Program-made: the position numbers and the translations under genes
Notes under the pieces: generated by a model
Databases searched by the model: none
What the model was told of the DNA's origin: nothing
What the model saw: the letters and a program-made list of their open reading frames with translations, nothing else
Part shown: positions 40,931-50,413 of the stretch, one piece after another
How positions within the stretch are numbered: position 1 is the first letter of the stretch
How the letters are laid out: each line of letters opens with the position of its first letter
NCBI RefSeq assembly: GCF_009789535.1
Contig: NZ_WSUT01000005.1
Span: forward strand, 888,501-952,500
Source of the DNA: Sphingomonas carotinifaciens
GTDB lineage: Bacteria > Pseudomonadota > Alphaproteobacteria > Sphingomonadales > Sphingomonadaceae
Direction of reading: 5' to 3'
DNA length: 64,000 nucleotides

Positions 40931-42748
40931 GTGTCGCCATTATACCCGCTGCTGCTGTCGTTGGCCGTGATCCAGCCGACCCCCGACCCGACACCGAATG
41001 TGAATCCGCCCGCGCAGGATCCGGCGCGGCCCCGCGTCACCCTGCCGCCGGCCATGCCCTGGTCGGGGCGGAGCGAGGCCCTGATCGCCAAACCGGGCGA
41101 TCCCTGGATCACCCCGGCCGAGGCGAACGGCTTCACCGCCACGCCTTCCTATGACGAAACGCATGCATGGATCGACCGGCTGGTCGCTGCATCGCCGCTG
41201 CTGTCGCGCGAGGTGTTCGGCCGGACATCGGAGGGGCGCGCGCTCTATGCGGTGCGGGCGCATCGTGGTGCCGCGGGCAAGCCCGTCGTGCTGATCCAGG
41301 CGGGCATCCATTCCGGCGAGATCGACGGCAAGGATGCCGGATTGATGCTGTTGCGCGACATTGCCCTGCGCGACAAGGCGGACCTGCTGGCGCAGGTCGA
41401 TATCGTGTTCGTGCCGATCTACAACGCCGACGGGCATGAACGGGCGAGCCCGTATAACCGGCCCAACCAGCGCGGGCCGAACAATCCGGGCGAACGATCG
41501 ACGCCGCAGGGGATCAACCTGAACCGCGATTACGCCAAGGCCGACGCACCCGAGACGCAAGGGATGCTGGCGCTGCTGCGGCGGCTGGACCCGGTACTGT
41601 ATCTCGACATGCACGTGTCGGACGGGTTCGATCACGGGTACGACGTGACCTATACCTTTGCCGCCTGGGGCACCTATACCCAGTCGCCCGCGATCACGGC
41701 GTGGCTGAACGGGTCGTTCCAGGCCGGCGTCGATCCCTTTGTGCGCCGGATGGGGCACCACCCGCATTTCTATCCCAGCGCGATCGACGAGCGCGATCTG
41801 TCCAAGGGATTGCGCTTCGCCTCGGAGGGGCCACGCTATTCGACCGGCTATGGCGACTATGCCCGCATCCCCACGGTGCTGGTCGAAATGCACTGCCTGA
41901 AACCCTATCGGCAACGCGTGCGGGGCGCCTATGCGATGATGGAAGGGGCGATCCGCCAGACCGCCCGCGACCTGCCTGCGCTACGGGCCGCGATCGCCGC
42001 GGACCGTGCTGCACGACCCGATACGCTGACCGTGAAATGGGAACGGCGCACGACCCCGATCGCGCAGGTGCCCTTCACCGCCATGGCGGCGCAACGCTAT
42101 CGCTCGCCCGCCTCGGGGGAAGAGGAACTCCGCTACCTCGCGCGCACGGAGGAAACCCGCGTGCCGGTGATCGGACAGGATGCAGTGGCACAGGTAATGC
42201 CGCCGCGCGCATGGTGGGTGCCGGCGAGCGCCACCGCAGTGATCGCCCGGCTGGACCTGCACGGCATCCGGTACGAACGGATCGCCGCGCCGCGCGAGAT
42301 GACGCTGGACCGCGTGCGCCTGAGCGAACCCAGGCTGGGGCCGGTCGCCGATGGCCGGGTGATGCTGTTCGCCGGCGGCTTTCATCATGCGCCGGAGACC
42401 GCGCTGTGGCGCGTCGGATCGGTACGTGTGCCCTATGATCAGCCGCGCGGGCTGCTCGCGGCCGCGTTGCTGGAGCCGGAGGCGGTCGACTCGCTGCTCG
42501 CCTGGGGCTTCTTCCCGGAAATGCTGCAGGCGAATGGCGCGATGGAGCGCTATGCCAGCGTACCGATGGCGGAAGCGATGCTGGCACGCGATCCGGCGTT
42601 GAAGGCGGCGTTCGAGGATCGGCTGCGCCATGACCCGGCCTTTGCCGCCGATGGCGCGGCGCGGCTGGCCTGGTTCGTGGCGCGCTCGCCCTATGCCGAT
42701 GATCGCTACCTGCTGTATCCGGTCGGGCGCGAGGTCGAGGGGCGATAG
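40931..42748 (+). CDS. M14 family zinc carboxypeptidase, secreted
   Basis: A 605-residue protein. A hydrophobic N-terminus (PLYPLLLSLAVIQP) and a Pro-rich linker precede the M14 domain: H127-S-G-E130 for two zinc ligands (GIHSGE), His228 in YLDMHVSD for the third, and Glu319 in VLVEMHC as the catalytic base. These cleave C-terminal residues of peptides in the periplasm or outside. The last 230 residues form a second beta-rich domain. GTG 40931 has GGAG 5 bases upstream; other in-frame codons lie before it but give no signal peptide. The stop abuts the stop of the DUF1636 gene. Confidence 0.9.
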   Translation: MSPLYPLLLSLAVIQPTPDPTPNVNPPAQDPARPRVTLPPAMPWSGRSEALIAKPGDPWITPAEANGFTATPSYDETHAWIDRLVAASPLLSREVFGRTSEGRALYAVRAHRGAAGKPVVLIQAGIHSGEIDGKDAGLMLLRDIALRDKADLLAQVDIVFVPIYNADGHERASPYNRPNQRGPNNPGERSTPQGINLNRDYAKADAPETQGMLALLRRLDPVLYLDMHVSDGFDHGYDVTYTFAAWGTYTQSPAITAWLNGSFQAGVDPFVRRMGHHPHFYPSAIDERDLSKGLRFASEGPRYSTGYGDYARIPTVLVEMHCLKPYRQRVRGAYAMMEGAIRQTARDLPALRAAIAADRAARPDTLTVKWERRTTPIAQVPFTAMAAQRYRSPASGEEELRYLARTEETRVPVIGQDAVAQVMPPRAWWVPASATAVIARLDLHGIRYERIAAPREMTLDRVRLSEPRLGPVADGRVMLFAGGFHHAPETALWRVGSVRVPYDQPRGLLAAALLEPEAVDSLLAWGFFPEMLQANGAMERYASVPMAEAMLARDPALKAAFEDRLRHDPAFAADGAARLAWFVARSPYADDRYLLYPVGREVEGR

Positions 42749-43159
42749 CTATTCGACCAGCATCCCCTCCGGCGGGGTGCGGACGATGAAATGTCCCTTC
42801 ACCCCTTCCGGCCACTGCTTGAAGGGGACGCGGCCATGCTCGCTATCGGCATAGGCGGTCGCGTAATCGAGCAGCGCGCGTGCCGCATCCGCGTCGGGCG
42901 CGAAGCGGCCAAGGACATAGCCGACCTTGGCCGCCGCGCGCAGATGCACGGTGCAATGTTCGGTGCAGGCGAACAGGCAGGGCATCGTCTCCACCGTCAC
43001 CGCGGCATAACGCGGGTCGAGCGCCTGCACCACGCGCAGCGCCTCGGCCAGGCGCGCGCCGCCGCGCTGGCCATGTTCGTCCTCGCGCGCGTCGGCGGAA
43101 AAGCGGCAGGTATCGCAGACGACGAGCGAGGGACCGGGAGCGGCGGGCTTCAACTGCAT
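42749..43159 (-). CDS. DUF1636 metal-binding protein (cobalamin-cluster associated)
   Basis: A 136-residue DUF1636 protein. Four cysteines, CDTC in the first strand and CLFACTEHC in the middle, suggest a thioredoxin-like [2Fe-2S] ferredoxin fold. The family is found next to cobalamin genes in alphaproteobacteria and is often under a cobalamin riboswitch, but its role is not proved. It is the last gene of the minus-strand run bluB-cobL side, starting 18 bases after the bluB stop, so it may be co-expressed. The stop codons of this gene and the M14 gene are adjacent (TAGCTA). Confidence 0.85.
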   Translation of the reverse strand: MQLKPAAPGPSLVVCDTCRFSADAREDEHGQRGGARLAEALRVVQALDPRYAAVTVETMPCLFACTEHCTVHLRAAAKVGYVLGRFAPDADAARALLDYATAYADSEHGRVPFKQWPEGVKGHFIVRTPPEGMLVE

Positions 43160-43177
43160 GGAGGGTCCTTTAGAAGA

Positions 43178-43810
43178 TCAGCGTTCGAACAGGCGGTCGG
43201 CAAGCGGTTCGCGCGCCTGCCAGCCGCGGCGTTCCAGTTCGGGGATGTCGGACGGGTCCTGCGGATAGCCCAGGCACAGCACGCCGATCAGCGTCCAGCC
43301 GGCCGGCACGTCCAGCATCGCGGCAACGGGCAGCGGATCGAGGATCGATACCCAGCCGAGCCCCAGTCCGCGGGCCCGCGCGGCAAGCCATAGCGTGTGG
43401 ATCGCCATCACGCTCGAATAGCGCAGCATTTCGGGCATGGTCGCGATGCCAAGGCCGTGGCCGGCGGCGGGACTCTCGTCGTTGAACACGGCCAGGATCT
43501 CAGGCGCTTCCCGCAAACCGTGGAGCTTCAACGCGCGGTAATGCGCCGGGTCGGCCTGTTGGCGCGCAGCGTCGGCATTGCACGTGTCGGCATGGGCCGC
43601 CAGCCGGGCACGCAAGGCGGGGCTGCGGATGCGGACGAGGCGCCAGGGCTGTGCGTTGCCGACCGAGGGGGCAAGCGTGACGGTGGCGAGCAGCGCCCGC
43701 CACAGCGGCGCCGGTATCGGGTCGGTGCGGAAATGGCGGACATCGCGGCGCCAGGCGAGCAGTTGCTCGAACTGGGCGCAAAAGGCGGCATCGAACTGCG
43801 GCGGCGTCAC
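43178..43810 (-). CDS. bluB: 5,6-dimethylbenzimidazole synthase BluB
   Basis: A 210-residue nitroreductase-like flavoprotein. WRRDVRHFRTDPIP, LAPSVGNAQPWRLVRI and GHGLGIATMPEMLRYSSVMAI are BluB segments; the enzyme breaks FMN with oxygen to form the lower ligand base DMB. The GTG start at 43810 overlaps the cobF stop (GTGA); longer in-frame sequence is the shadow of cobF. Presence of bluB fits an aerobic producer of true cobalamin rather than pseudocobalamin. Confidence 0.94.
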   Translation of the reverse strand: MTPPQFDAAFCAQFEQLLAWRRDVRHFRTDPIPAPLWRALLATVTLAPSVGNAQPWRLVRIRSPALRARLAAHADTCNADAARQQADPAHYRALKLHGLREAPEILAVFNDESPAAGHGLGIATMPEMLRYSSVMAIHTLWLAARARGLGLGWVSILDPLPVAAMLDVPAGWTLIGVLCLGYPQDPSDIPELERRGWQAREPLADRLFER

Positions 43811-44574
43811 CGGGCATCCTCTCCCCGGCGCAGCAGATAGGTGTCCATGATCCAGCCGTGTTCGGCCCGCAGCGCGGCGCGGGTGGCGACGATGCGCGCC
43901 GCGACATCCGCCAGCGGCCCGGCATCGATCGCCTGATGCGGCATGCCGAGATAGGCGCCCCACCAGATATGCACGCCCAGCGGCGGCAGGTCGGCAAAGG
44001 CGCAGTGGCCGTCCAGCATGACCGCCAGCGTATCGACACCCGAAGGCCAGCCACCATCGCGCAGGCGGCGACCGGTGGTGACCAGCACGGGCGCGGCCAG
44101 CGCGTTCAGCGGCACGCCATGTGCGGCCGTCAGTGCCTGCAGGCTGGTGATGCCGGGAATGAAGGACAGGCGGATACGGGCGTCCAGCCGCCGTGCGATA
44201 CGGATCGTGCTGTCATAAAGCGAAGGGTCGCCCCAGACGAGCAGGGCGAGGCGGCCGCCGTCGGGCAGATGGGTGGCGATCTCGCGCGCCCAGATCGCGG
44301 CGATCGCGTCGTGCCAGCGATCGACTGCGTCCAGATAGTCGGGCTGCGCTTCCCGCGACGGCAGGTCGAACTCCACGACACGCGTGGTGTCGGTCAGCAC
44401 ATCGGCGCAGATCGCGCGGCGCAGGTCGATCAGGTCGGACTTGGCGGCGCCTTTGCGGGGCAGCAGGATCAGGTTGGCGGCGCGCATCGCGGTCTCTGCG
44501 GCGCGGGTCAGGTGGTCGGGATTGCCGGTGCCGATGCCGATCAGCGCCAGCTCTATCGCCATCGGCGCGCTCAT
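43807..44574 (-). CDS. cobF: Precorrin-6A synthase (deacetylating) CobF
   Basis: A 255-residue SAM-dependent methyltransferase: IELALIGIGTGNPDHLT at the start, LLVWGDPSLYDSTIRI in the SAM pocket, SFIPGITSLQALTAAHGVPLN. CobF methylates C1 of precorrin-5 and drops the acetyl group, giving precorrin-6A; it exists only in the aerobic pathway. Joined to cobB upstream (ATGA) and to bluB downstream. Confidence 0.96.
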   Translation of the reverse strand: MSAPMAIELALIGIGTGNPDHLTRAAETAMRAANLILLPRKGAAKSDLIDLRRAICADVLTDTTRVVEFDLPSREAQPDYLDAVDRWHDAIAAIWAREIATHLPDGGRLALLVWGDPSLYDSTIRIARRLDARIRLSFIPGITSLQALTAAHGVPLNALAAPVLVTTGRRLRDGGWPSGVDTLAVMLDGHCAFADLPPLGVHIWWGAYLGMPHQAIDAGPLADVAARIVATRAALRAEHGWIMDTYLLRRGEDAR

Positions 44575-45881
44575 CGCGCGGCGACCATGTGGAAGAAGGT
44601 GCCGGTCACGGTGCCGCGATGCGACCCGGTTTCGATCACCGCCGCGCCGGTCGCGTCGTGGACCTGCGCCAAGGGCGCATCGGGCTGGGTGATGACGGTC
44701 GAATAATGGAACTCATGGCCGGCGAGACGGCGGCCTGCGGGCAATCCGGCCATGGGGACGTTCAACACCGCTTCGCGGTAGCCGAGATGCATGCGGCGCT
44801 TCTCGTAGCTGGTGACGAGGCCGAGCAGCCCTGCCATGCGGTGCCGGGAGCCGCCGGCATCGATCAACCCCTCGCCCAGGGCCATGTAGCCGCCGCATTC
44901 GCCGTGGATCGGCCGGGTACGGGCATGTTCGGCCAGTGCGCTGCGGAAGTGATCCGCGGCGGCAAGGCGGCCGGCATGCAGTTCGGGATAGCCGCCCGGC
45001 AACCAGACGAGATCGGCCGATGCATCGGGTGCTTCGTCCGCGAGCGGGGAGAAGGGCAGGATCTGCGCGCCTGCCGTTCTCCACGCGTCCAGCAGATGCG
45101 GGTAGGTGAAGGAGAAGGCGGCATCCTGTGCCAGCGCGATGCGCTGCGCCGGCGGTGCCCAGGCAGCGATGGAGGGGGCGGCGGGACGCGGCGTGGCACG
45201 CGCGGCGTCGCGGATCGCGGACAGGTCGACATGCGCGGTCAGGAACGCGGCATATTCGGCGATCAGTGCATCCAGTGCGGGATGCTCGGCGGCCTGGACC
45301 AGCCCCAGATGCCGTTCGGGCAGGACGAGGTCGCCGCGCCTGGGCAGCGCGCCCAGCACGCGGATGCCCTGTGCCGCCATGCCGGCGCGGATCAGGCGCT
45401 CGTGGCGCGGACTGGCGACGCGGTTCAGGATGACGCCGGCGAACGGCAGATCGGGATCGAAGCGTGCAAACCCCAGCGCGGTCGCCGCGGCCGATTGCGC
45501 CTGGCCCGATACGTCGAGGACGAGGATCACCGGATAGCCCATCCGGTGCGCGATCTCCGCGCTGGCGCCGGTGCCGCTCGCACCGGGCGTGGCCACCCCG
45601 TCGAAAAGGCCCATCGACCCTTCCACGATGGCAAGGTCCGCATCCCCGGCCTTGCCGCCCAATGCATCGAGCAGGGCACCCGGCATCGTCCAGCCATCCA
45701 GGTTGAAGGAGGCGCGGCCGCACGCGGCGTGGTGAAAAGCGGGATCGATGTAATCGGGACCACTTTTGAACGGCTGCACGCTCAGGCCCGCATCGCTGAA
45801 TGCCCGCAGCAGGCCCAGCATGACGGTCGTCTTGCCGGTGCCGGATGCGGGGGCCGCGATCAAAAGACCGGGCGTGGTCAT
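44571..45881 (-). CDS. cobB: Cobyrinic/hydrogenobyrinic acid a,c-diamide synthase CobB
   Basis: A 436-residue two-domain amidotransferase. N-terminal ATPase with [14 protein letters not shown] (P-loop near 14-20) and [14 protein letters not shown]-terminal glutamine amidotransferase with [13 protein letters not shown] holding the nucleophile Cys. It amidates the a and c carboxylates using glutamine and ATP; in the aerobic route this makes hydrogenobyrinic a,c-diamide, the substrate for CobN/S/T. Overlaps cobF and cobM by ATGA. Confidence 0.96.
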   Translation of the reverse strand: MTTPGLLIAAPASGTGKTTVMLGLLRAFSDAGLSVQPFKSGPDYIDPAFHHAACGRASFNLDGWTMPGALLDALGGKAGDADLAIVEGSMGLFDGVATPGASGTGASAEIAHRMGYPVILVLDVSGQAQSAAATALGFARFDPDLPFAGVILNRVASPRHERLIRAGMAAQGIRVLGALPRRGDLVLPERHLGLVQAAEHPALDALIAEYAAFLTAHVDLSAIRDAARATPRPAAPSIAAWAPPAQRIALAQDAAFSFTYPHLLDAWRTAGAQILPFSPLADEAPDASADLVWLPGGYPELHAGRLAAADHFRSALAEHARTRPIHGECGGYMALGEGLIDAGGSRHRMAGLLGLVTSYEKRRMHLGYREAVLNVPMAGLPAGRRLAGHEFHYSTVITQPDAPLAQVHDATGAAVIETGSHRGTVTGTFFHMVAAR

Positions 45882-46636
45882 GCGCTCACCGGCCGAAAAC
45901 GCCGATCATAACCATCTGCATATAAACGGCTTTCCTTAAAGGATGGATCACCCAGCACCGGCCCGACCAGAATCAGCGCCGTCCGCTCCGGCCCTTCCGC
46001 CGCCATATCCTCGATCGTGTCCAGCGTCCCCCGCACGATCCGCTCCTCCGGCCAACTCGCCCACCAAACAACCGCCACCGGACACTCCCCCCCAAACCCC
46101 GCCTTCAGGTCCGCTACGATGGACGCAAGATTCTGAATCGAAAGGTGAATTGCCAATGTCGCCCCTGTGGCGGCGAAATTGGTGAGGGTTTCGGTGGGGG
46201 GCATGGTGGTGGCGCGGCCGGGGGTGCGGGTGAGGACGAGGGACTGGGCGAGGCCGGGGAGCGTCAGTTCGGCCTCCAGAGCGGCGGCGGCGGCGGCGAA
46301 GGCGGGGACGCCGGGGGTGATGGTGAAGGGGATGCCGAGGGCGCGCAGGCGGCGAAGCTGTTCGCCCATCGCGGACCAGATCGACAGGTCGCCGGAATGG
46401 AGGCGCGCGACGTCGTGGCCGGCGGCATGGGCTGCGGCAATCTCGTCGATGATCGTATCGAGCGTCATCGGCGCGGTATTCACGATGCGCGCACCGGGTG
46501 GACAATGATCGAGCAGTGCGGACGGCACCAGCGAGCCGGCATACAGGCAGACGGGCGAACCCGCGATCCGATCGCGCCCGCGCAAGGTGAGCAGATCCGG
46601 CGCACCGGGGCCGGCGCCGATGAAATGAACGGTCAT
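45878..46636 (-). CDS. cobM: Precorrin-4 C11-methyltransferase CobM
   Basis: A 252-residue methyltransferase: [19 protein letters not shown] start, [19 protein letters not shown] and [22 protein letters not shown] in the SAM pocket, ending [17 protein letters not shown]. CobM methylates C11 to give precorrin-5. MTVHF at 46636 is the start; upstream in-frame codons are in the cobE gene shadow. ATGA overlaps both neighbours. Confidence 0.96.
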   Translation of the reverse strand: MTVHFIGAGPGAPDLLTLRGRDRIAGSPVCLYAGSLVPSALLDHCPPGARIVNTAPMTLDTIIDEIAAAHAAGHDVARLHSGDLSIWSAMGEQLRRLRALGIPFTITPGVPAFAAAAAALEAELTLPGLAQSLVLTRTPGRATTMPPTETLTNFAATGATLAIHLSIQNLASIVADLKAGFGGECPVAVVWWASWPEERIVRGTLDTIEDMAAEGPERTALILVGPVLGDPSFKESRLYADGYDRRFRPVSA

Positions 46637-47013
46637 GATAAGATTCCTCGGGCAATGGCGCAGGTGACGGTACGGTCGGGTGAGATGCGGCGCGTCGCGA
46701 GAAGGCGTGCCGCCGGACCGGCGGCGGCAAGGGCGCACGCCTCGGCCACGCTGCCGATGCCGCGATGCCCGAGGCTTGCGACCGAACGGGTGGGCGTTGC
46801 GATGCCGACAAGGGCGTGCGGGGGCAGAGCGACGAGTGGCAGGTCGAGCAGCGCGGCAAGTTCGTCAAGCATCGCGGCGCGATCCTGCGGTGCGGCGATT
46901 ACCGTGACGGGCGGGTGGCCATGGGCGGTGAGCCGCAGGGCGGCGTGGAACGCGGCCGTCGTTGCCGACGCGCGGGCGCCGAAGCCGGCTACGATCACCG
47001 GGTGATGCTCCAT
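46633..47013 (-). CDS. cobE: Cobalamin biosynthesis protein CobE (CbiG C-terminal-like)
   Basis: A 126-residue protein equal to the C-terminal domain of Cbi[22 protein letters not shown] then [33 protein letters not shown] and [14 protein letters not shown]. In aerobic producers CobE is a stand-alone gene in cobalamin clusters whose exact biochemical role is unsettled. It overlaps the 3' end of cobL by 19 bases and cobM by ATGA. Confidence 0.9.
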   Translation of the reverse strand: MEHHPVIVAGFGARASATTAAFHAALRLTAHGHPPVTVIAAPQDRAAMLDELAALLDLPLVALPPHALVGIATPTRSVASLGHRGIGSVAEACALAAAGPAARLLATRRISPDRTVTCAIARGILS

Positions 47014-48197
47014 TGGACGATGGGGTGGCTGGCGCGCCAGCCGCGGCGGCGGCCGATCGGGGTGGCGAGGGAGAGGTCGAGGCGCAGGAGCGTGCCGCCG
47101 TGCGCGGCGTGGCGGCGGGCGAGGAGGGATTCGGATTCGAGGGTGACGGCGTTGGTGACGAGGCGGGTGCCAGGGGAGAGGCGTTGCCAGAGGTCGTCGA
47201 GCAGGGCGTCCGACAGGCCGCCGCCGATAAAAACCGCCTGTGGATCAGGAAGATCGGCCAATGCGTCCGGCGCGCGGCCCTCAATGATGCGCAGCCGGTC
47301 CGCGCCGAGCGCCACCGCGTTGGCGCGGGCGCGGGTGGCGCGGGTTTCGTCCGCTTCGATACCGATCGCGGCGGTGGAGGGATGGGCGAGCAGCCATTCG
47401 ATCGCGATCGAGCCGGAGCCGGTGCCGATGTCCCACAACATCTCGCCGGGGCGCGGTGCGAGCGCGGACAGGGTGAGCGCACGAATTGCACGTTTCGTGA
47501 TCTGTCCGTCATGCAGGAACCAGTCATCGGGACGGCCGGACGCGAGCGGAAGCACGGCACCATTGCCGGCCACCGCGACTGCGACGGCGACGGGATGGGC
47601 GATGTCGGCGGGCACGGCATCCGTCGCCCGCAGCGTGCGAATGCGCTCCCGCAGACCGCCAAGCGCCTCCATCACGGTCAGTTGGCTGGCACCGAAGCCG
47701 GCCCTGCGCAGATAATCACCAATGTCTGCAACCGCTTCGCCGTCGCGGAGGAGGACCAGCAGGCGCCGGGCGGGGGCGAGGTGAGGGCGGAGCCGTTCGA
47801 GCGGGGCGGCGTGGAGGCCGAGACAGGTGGTGTCCTCCAGCGGCCAGCCGAGCCGGGCGGCGGCGAGCGCGAAGGTGGAGGGGGCGGGGTGCGCGACCCA
47901 TTCGGCGGGGGCAAGGTCGCGGGTGACGACCGTGCCGGCGCCGAACCAGAAGGGATCGCCCGAGGCGAGCATCACCACCCGCCGGCCGCGATGGGCGAGA
48001 AGCAGGGGGATGCCGTCGGCAAAGGGGACGGGCCAAGCGAGCGTTTCGGCGGTGGTTTCGCCGAGAAGCGCCAGGTGGCGGTCCGCCCCGGCGACGAGAT
48101 CGGCGGCGGCGATCGCGGCGCGGCTTGCCGCGGACAGGCCGGCCGGTCCATCCTCGCCGATCCCGATGATCGTCAGCCAGGGTTTAGCGTCCGTCAT
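46995..48197 (-). CDS. cobL: Precorrin-6Y C5,15-methyltransferase (decarboxylating) CobL
   Basis: A 400-residue bifunctional enzyme. The N-terminal CbiE-like half (WLTIIGIGEDGPAGLS; MLASGDPFWFGAGTVV) methylates C5; the C-terminal CbiT-like half (DDWFLHDGQITKRAIRALTLSAL; LWDIGTGSGSIAIEWLLAHP) methylates C15 and removes the acetate carboxyl. GTGSGSIA is the SAM motif. The ATG at 48197 shares two bases with the ATG of the divergent cobK (CATG), so neither gene has its own leader. Confidence 0.95.
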   Translation of the reverse strand: MTDAKPWLTIIGIGEDGPAGLSAASRAAIAAADLVAGADRHLALLGETTAETLAWPVPFADGIPLLLAHRGRRVVMLASGDPFWFGAGTVVTRDLAPAEWVAHPAPSTFALAAARLGWPLEDTTCLGLHAAPLERLRPHLAPARRLLVLLRDGEAVADIGDYLRRAGFGASQLTVMEALGGLRERIRTLRATDAVPADIAHPVAVAVAVAGNGAVLPLASGRPDDWFLHDGQITKRAIRALTLSALAPRPGEMLWDIGTGSGSIAIEWLLAHPSTAAIGIEADETRATRARANAVALGADRLRIIEGRAPDALADLPDPQAVFIGGGLSDALLDDLWQRLSPGTRLVTNAVTLESESLLARRHAAHGGTLLRLDLSLATPIGRRRGWRASHPIVQWSITR

Positions 48198-48957
48198 GCA
48201 GCAGCCTTCCCGTCATATCCTGGTGCTGGGGGGCACGACCGAGGCGAGTGCGCTGGCCGAGGCGCTGGCCGCGCGGGGGGACGAGGCGGTGCTGAGCTAT
48301 GCCGGGCGCGTCGCACGGCCACGCGCGCAGCCGATCGCCACGCGGGTCGGCGGCTTTGGCGGCGTGGACGGGCTGGTGCGATACCTGCGCGACGAGGGGG
48401 TGACGCATCTGGTGGATGCGACGCACCCCTTTGCCGGGCAGATGAGCGCCAACGCCGTGGCGGCCGCCGAACGGGCGGGCGTGCCGCTGGTCGCGCTGAC
48501 CCGGCCCGGCTGGCGCGCGAAAGCCGGCGACCGGTGGCAGCGTGTGCCCGACATCGCCGCCGCGGTCGCCGCGCTGGCAGGACCGCCGCGCCGGATCATG
48601 CTGGCGCTGGGGCGGATGCATGTCGGCGCGTTCGCGATGCGGCCGCAGCATTTCTACCTGCTCCGCTTCGTGGAGGCGGGCGGCGAGGCGCCGCCGCTGC
48701 CACACCATCATCTGGTGATCGACCGGGGCCCGTTCGATGCCGAGGGCGATCGGCGGTTGATGGTGGCGCATGGCATCGACCTGGTGCTGGCCAAGGATGC
48801 GGGGGGCACAGGCGCGAGCGCCAAGCTGGACGCGGCGCGCGCGCTGGGCCTGCCGGTGATGCTGATCGACCGGCCGGCGGTGCCCGCCCGGCGCGAGATG
48901 CATGACGTGGCGGCGGTGCTGGACTGGATCGATCATGACGCGGATCGCGGCGTGTAG
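48196..48957 (+). CDS. cobK: Precorrin-6A reductase CobK
   Basis: A 253-residue NADPH-dependent reductase: HILVLGGTTEASALAEALAARG, THLVDATHPFAGQMSANAV, and LVLAKDAGGTGASAKLDAARALGLPVMLIDRP are CobK blocks. It reduces precorrin-6A to precorrin-6B (6Y). It is the only plus-strand gene in the cobalamin block: its start overlaps the cobL start in CATG, and its 3' end overlaps the convergent cobJ by 25 bases. A promoter must lie inside cobL. Confidence 0.94.
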   Translation: MQQPSRHILVLGGTTEASALAEALAARGDEAVLSYAGRVARPRAQPIATRVGGFGGVDGLVRYLRDEGVTHLVDATHPFAGQMSANAVAAAERAGVPLVALTRPGWRAKAGDRWQRVPDIAAAVAALAGPPRRIMLALGRMHVGAFAMRPQHFYLLRFVEAGGEAPPLPHHHLVIDRGPFDAEGDRRLMVAHGIDLVLAKDAGGTGASAKLDAARALGLPVMLIDRPAVPARREMHDVAAVLDWIDHDADRGV

Positions 48958-49694
48958 AGGATGGGCGTGCCCGGCCGGGCGATGACGCGCGTCGTGCCGG
49001 ACCCGACAATGACGATGGTGCGCATGTCGGCCATGTCGCCGCGAGCCTGGGGAAGCGGGACGACCGAAAGCTGCTCCTGCGGCGTGGAGACGGCGCGGGC
49101 GAACAGCACGGGGCGGTCGTCGGCGCAGGTGTCGCGCAGGACCGCCAGCACGCGGTCCAGCGTATCGGGCCGGGCGCGCGAGCGGGGATTGTAGAAGGCC
49201 ATGGCAAAATCGGCCTCGGCCGCAAGGGCCACGCGGCGTTCGATCAGCGCATGCGGCTTCAGATTGTCGGACAGGTTGATCGCACAGAAATCGTGGCCGA
49301 GCGGCGCGCCGGCACGCGCGGCGGCGGCCAGCATCGCGGTGATGCCCGGCAGCACGCGGATATCGAGCGCGGCGTGGACGGGGTTCGCCTCCACCACCTC
49401 GAACACCGCCGCCGCCATGGCGAAGACGCCGGGATCGCCCGACGAGACGACGACCACGCGGCGGCCCGATGCGGCCAGCGCCAGGGCATGGGCGGCGCGG
49501 TCCAGCTCGACCCGGTTGTCCGAGGGGTGGAGCGTCAGGCCGTCGCGCGGCGCGATGCGCGCGACATAGGGAATATAGCCGATCACGTCGGTCGCCTGCG
49601 CAAGCGCGGTGGTAACCTCGGGCGTGACCAGCGCTTCGTCGCCGGGGCCGAGGCCGGCGATGGCGAGCCAGCCCGGATTGTCCTTGGCGATCAT
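48933..49694 (-). CDS. cobJ: Precorrin-3B C17-methyltransferase CobJ
   Basis: A 253-residue methyltransferase: WLAIAGLGPGDEALVTPEV, VIGYIPYVARIAP, VVSSGDPGVFAMAAAVFEVVE, GHDFCAINLSDNLKP and YNPRSRARPDTLDRVLAVL. CobJ methylates C17 and contracts the ring to precorrin-4. MIAKDN at 49694 overlaps the cobI stop (ATGA). Its stop lies inside the convergent cobK gene. Confidence 0.95.
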   Translation of the reverse strand: MIAKDNPGWLAIAGLGPGDEALVTPEVTTALAQATDVIGYIPYVARIAPRDGLTLHPSDNRVELDRAAHALALAASGRRVVVVSSGDPGVFAMAAAVFEVVEANPVHAALDIRVLPGITAMLAAAARAGAPLGHDFCAINLSDNLKPHALIERRVALAAEADFAMAFYNPRSRARPDTLDRVLAVLRDTCADDRPVLFARAVSTPQEQLSVVPLPQARGDMADMRTIVIVGSGTTRVIARPGTPILYTPRSAS

Positions 49695-50413
49695 GGGCGG
49701 CGCCCCTGACCGTGGATCAGCGCGATCGAGAAATAGGGTGCGGTGGCGGGCGCGTCGCACAGGCGGGTGACGCGTTCGCCCGCCATCGCGGCATGTTCGA
49801 CCAGCCATGCCTGATCCGCGCGACCGGCGGCGGCCAGCGCGCGGCGCAGCTTGGCGAGGTGTCGACCGATCTTCATCACGACCAGTGCGTCGGTATCGCG
49901 GATGCGGCGGGTGAGCTCCTCCTCCGGCAGGGTCGCCATTGCGATCGTCAGCACATCGTCGCCCCAGGTGATCGGCGCGCCGCTGGCGGTCCAGGCGCCG
50001 GACATGCCGGTGATGCCGGGCACGACCTCCACCCCCACGCGACCGGACAGCCGGGTGTAGAGATGCATGAACGAGCCGTAGAAGAAGGGATCGCCCTCGC
50101 ACAGCACCACGACATCCTCGCCGGTGGCGGCGAGGTCCGCCAGCTTTTCCGTCCACTGCGCGTAGAAGGCGGCGAGGCAGGCATTGTAGCGCGGATCGGC
50201 CACCGCGATCTCGGTGGTGACGGGATATTCCATCGCGTGTTCTACCGCATCGTCACGCAGCATGCCCTGCACGATGGTGCGGGCATGGCCGGTGCGACCG
50301 GCCTTGCGGAAAAAGGCGATGTGACGGCTGCTGCGGATCAGCCGGTCGGCGCGCACGCTCATCAGGTCGGGCGCGCCGGGGCCGAGGCCGACCCCCCGGA
50401 TGGTGCCGCTCAT
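49691..50413 (-). CDS. cobI: Precorrin-2 C20-methyltransferase CobI
   Basis: A 240-residue methyltransferase: RGVGLGPGAPDLMSVRADR, VVLCEGDPFFYGSFMHLYTRL, VVPGITGMSGAWTASGAPI and VVMKIGRHLAKLRRALA. CobI methylates C20 of precorrin-2, giving precorrin-3A, the committed step from uroporphyrinogen-derived precursors. MSGTIRG at 50413 overlaps the cobH stop; the long in-frame stretch upstream is cobH shadow. Confidence 0.95.
   Translation of the reverse strand: MSGTIRGVGLGPGAPDLMSVRADRLIRSSRHIAFFRKAGRTGHARTIVQGMLRDDAVEHAMEYPVTTEIAVADPRYNACLAAFYAQWTEKLADLAATGEDVVVLCEGDPFFYGSFMHLYTRLSGRVGVEVVPGITGMSGAWTASGAPITWGDDVLTIAMATLPEEELTRRIRDTDALVVMKIGRHLAKLRRALAAAGRADQAWLVEHAAMAGERVTRLCDAPATAPYFSIALIHGQGRRP

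Noticed and set aside
43397..43840. Plus-strand frame opposite bluB and cobF
   Set aside because: It lies antisense to well-supported genes and lacks recognisable features.
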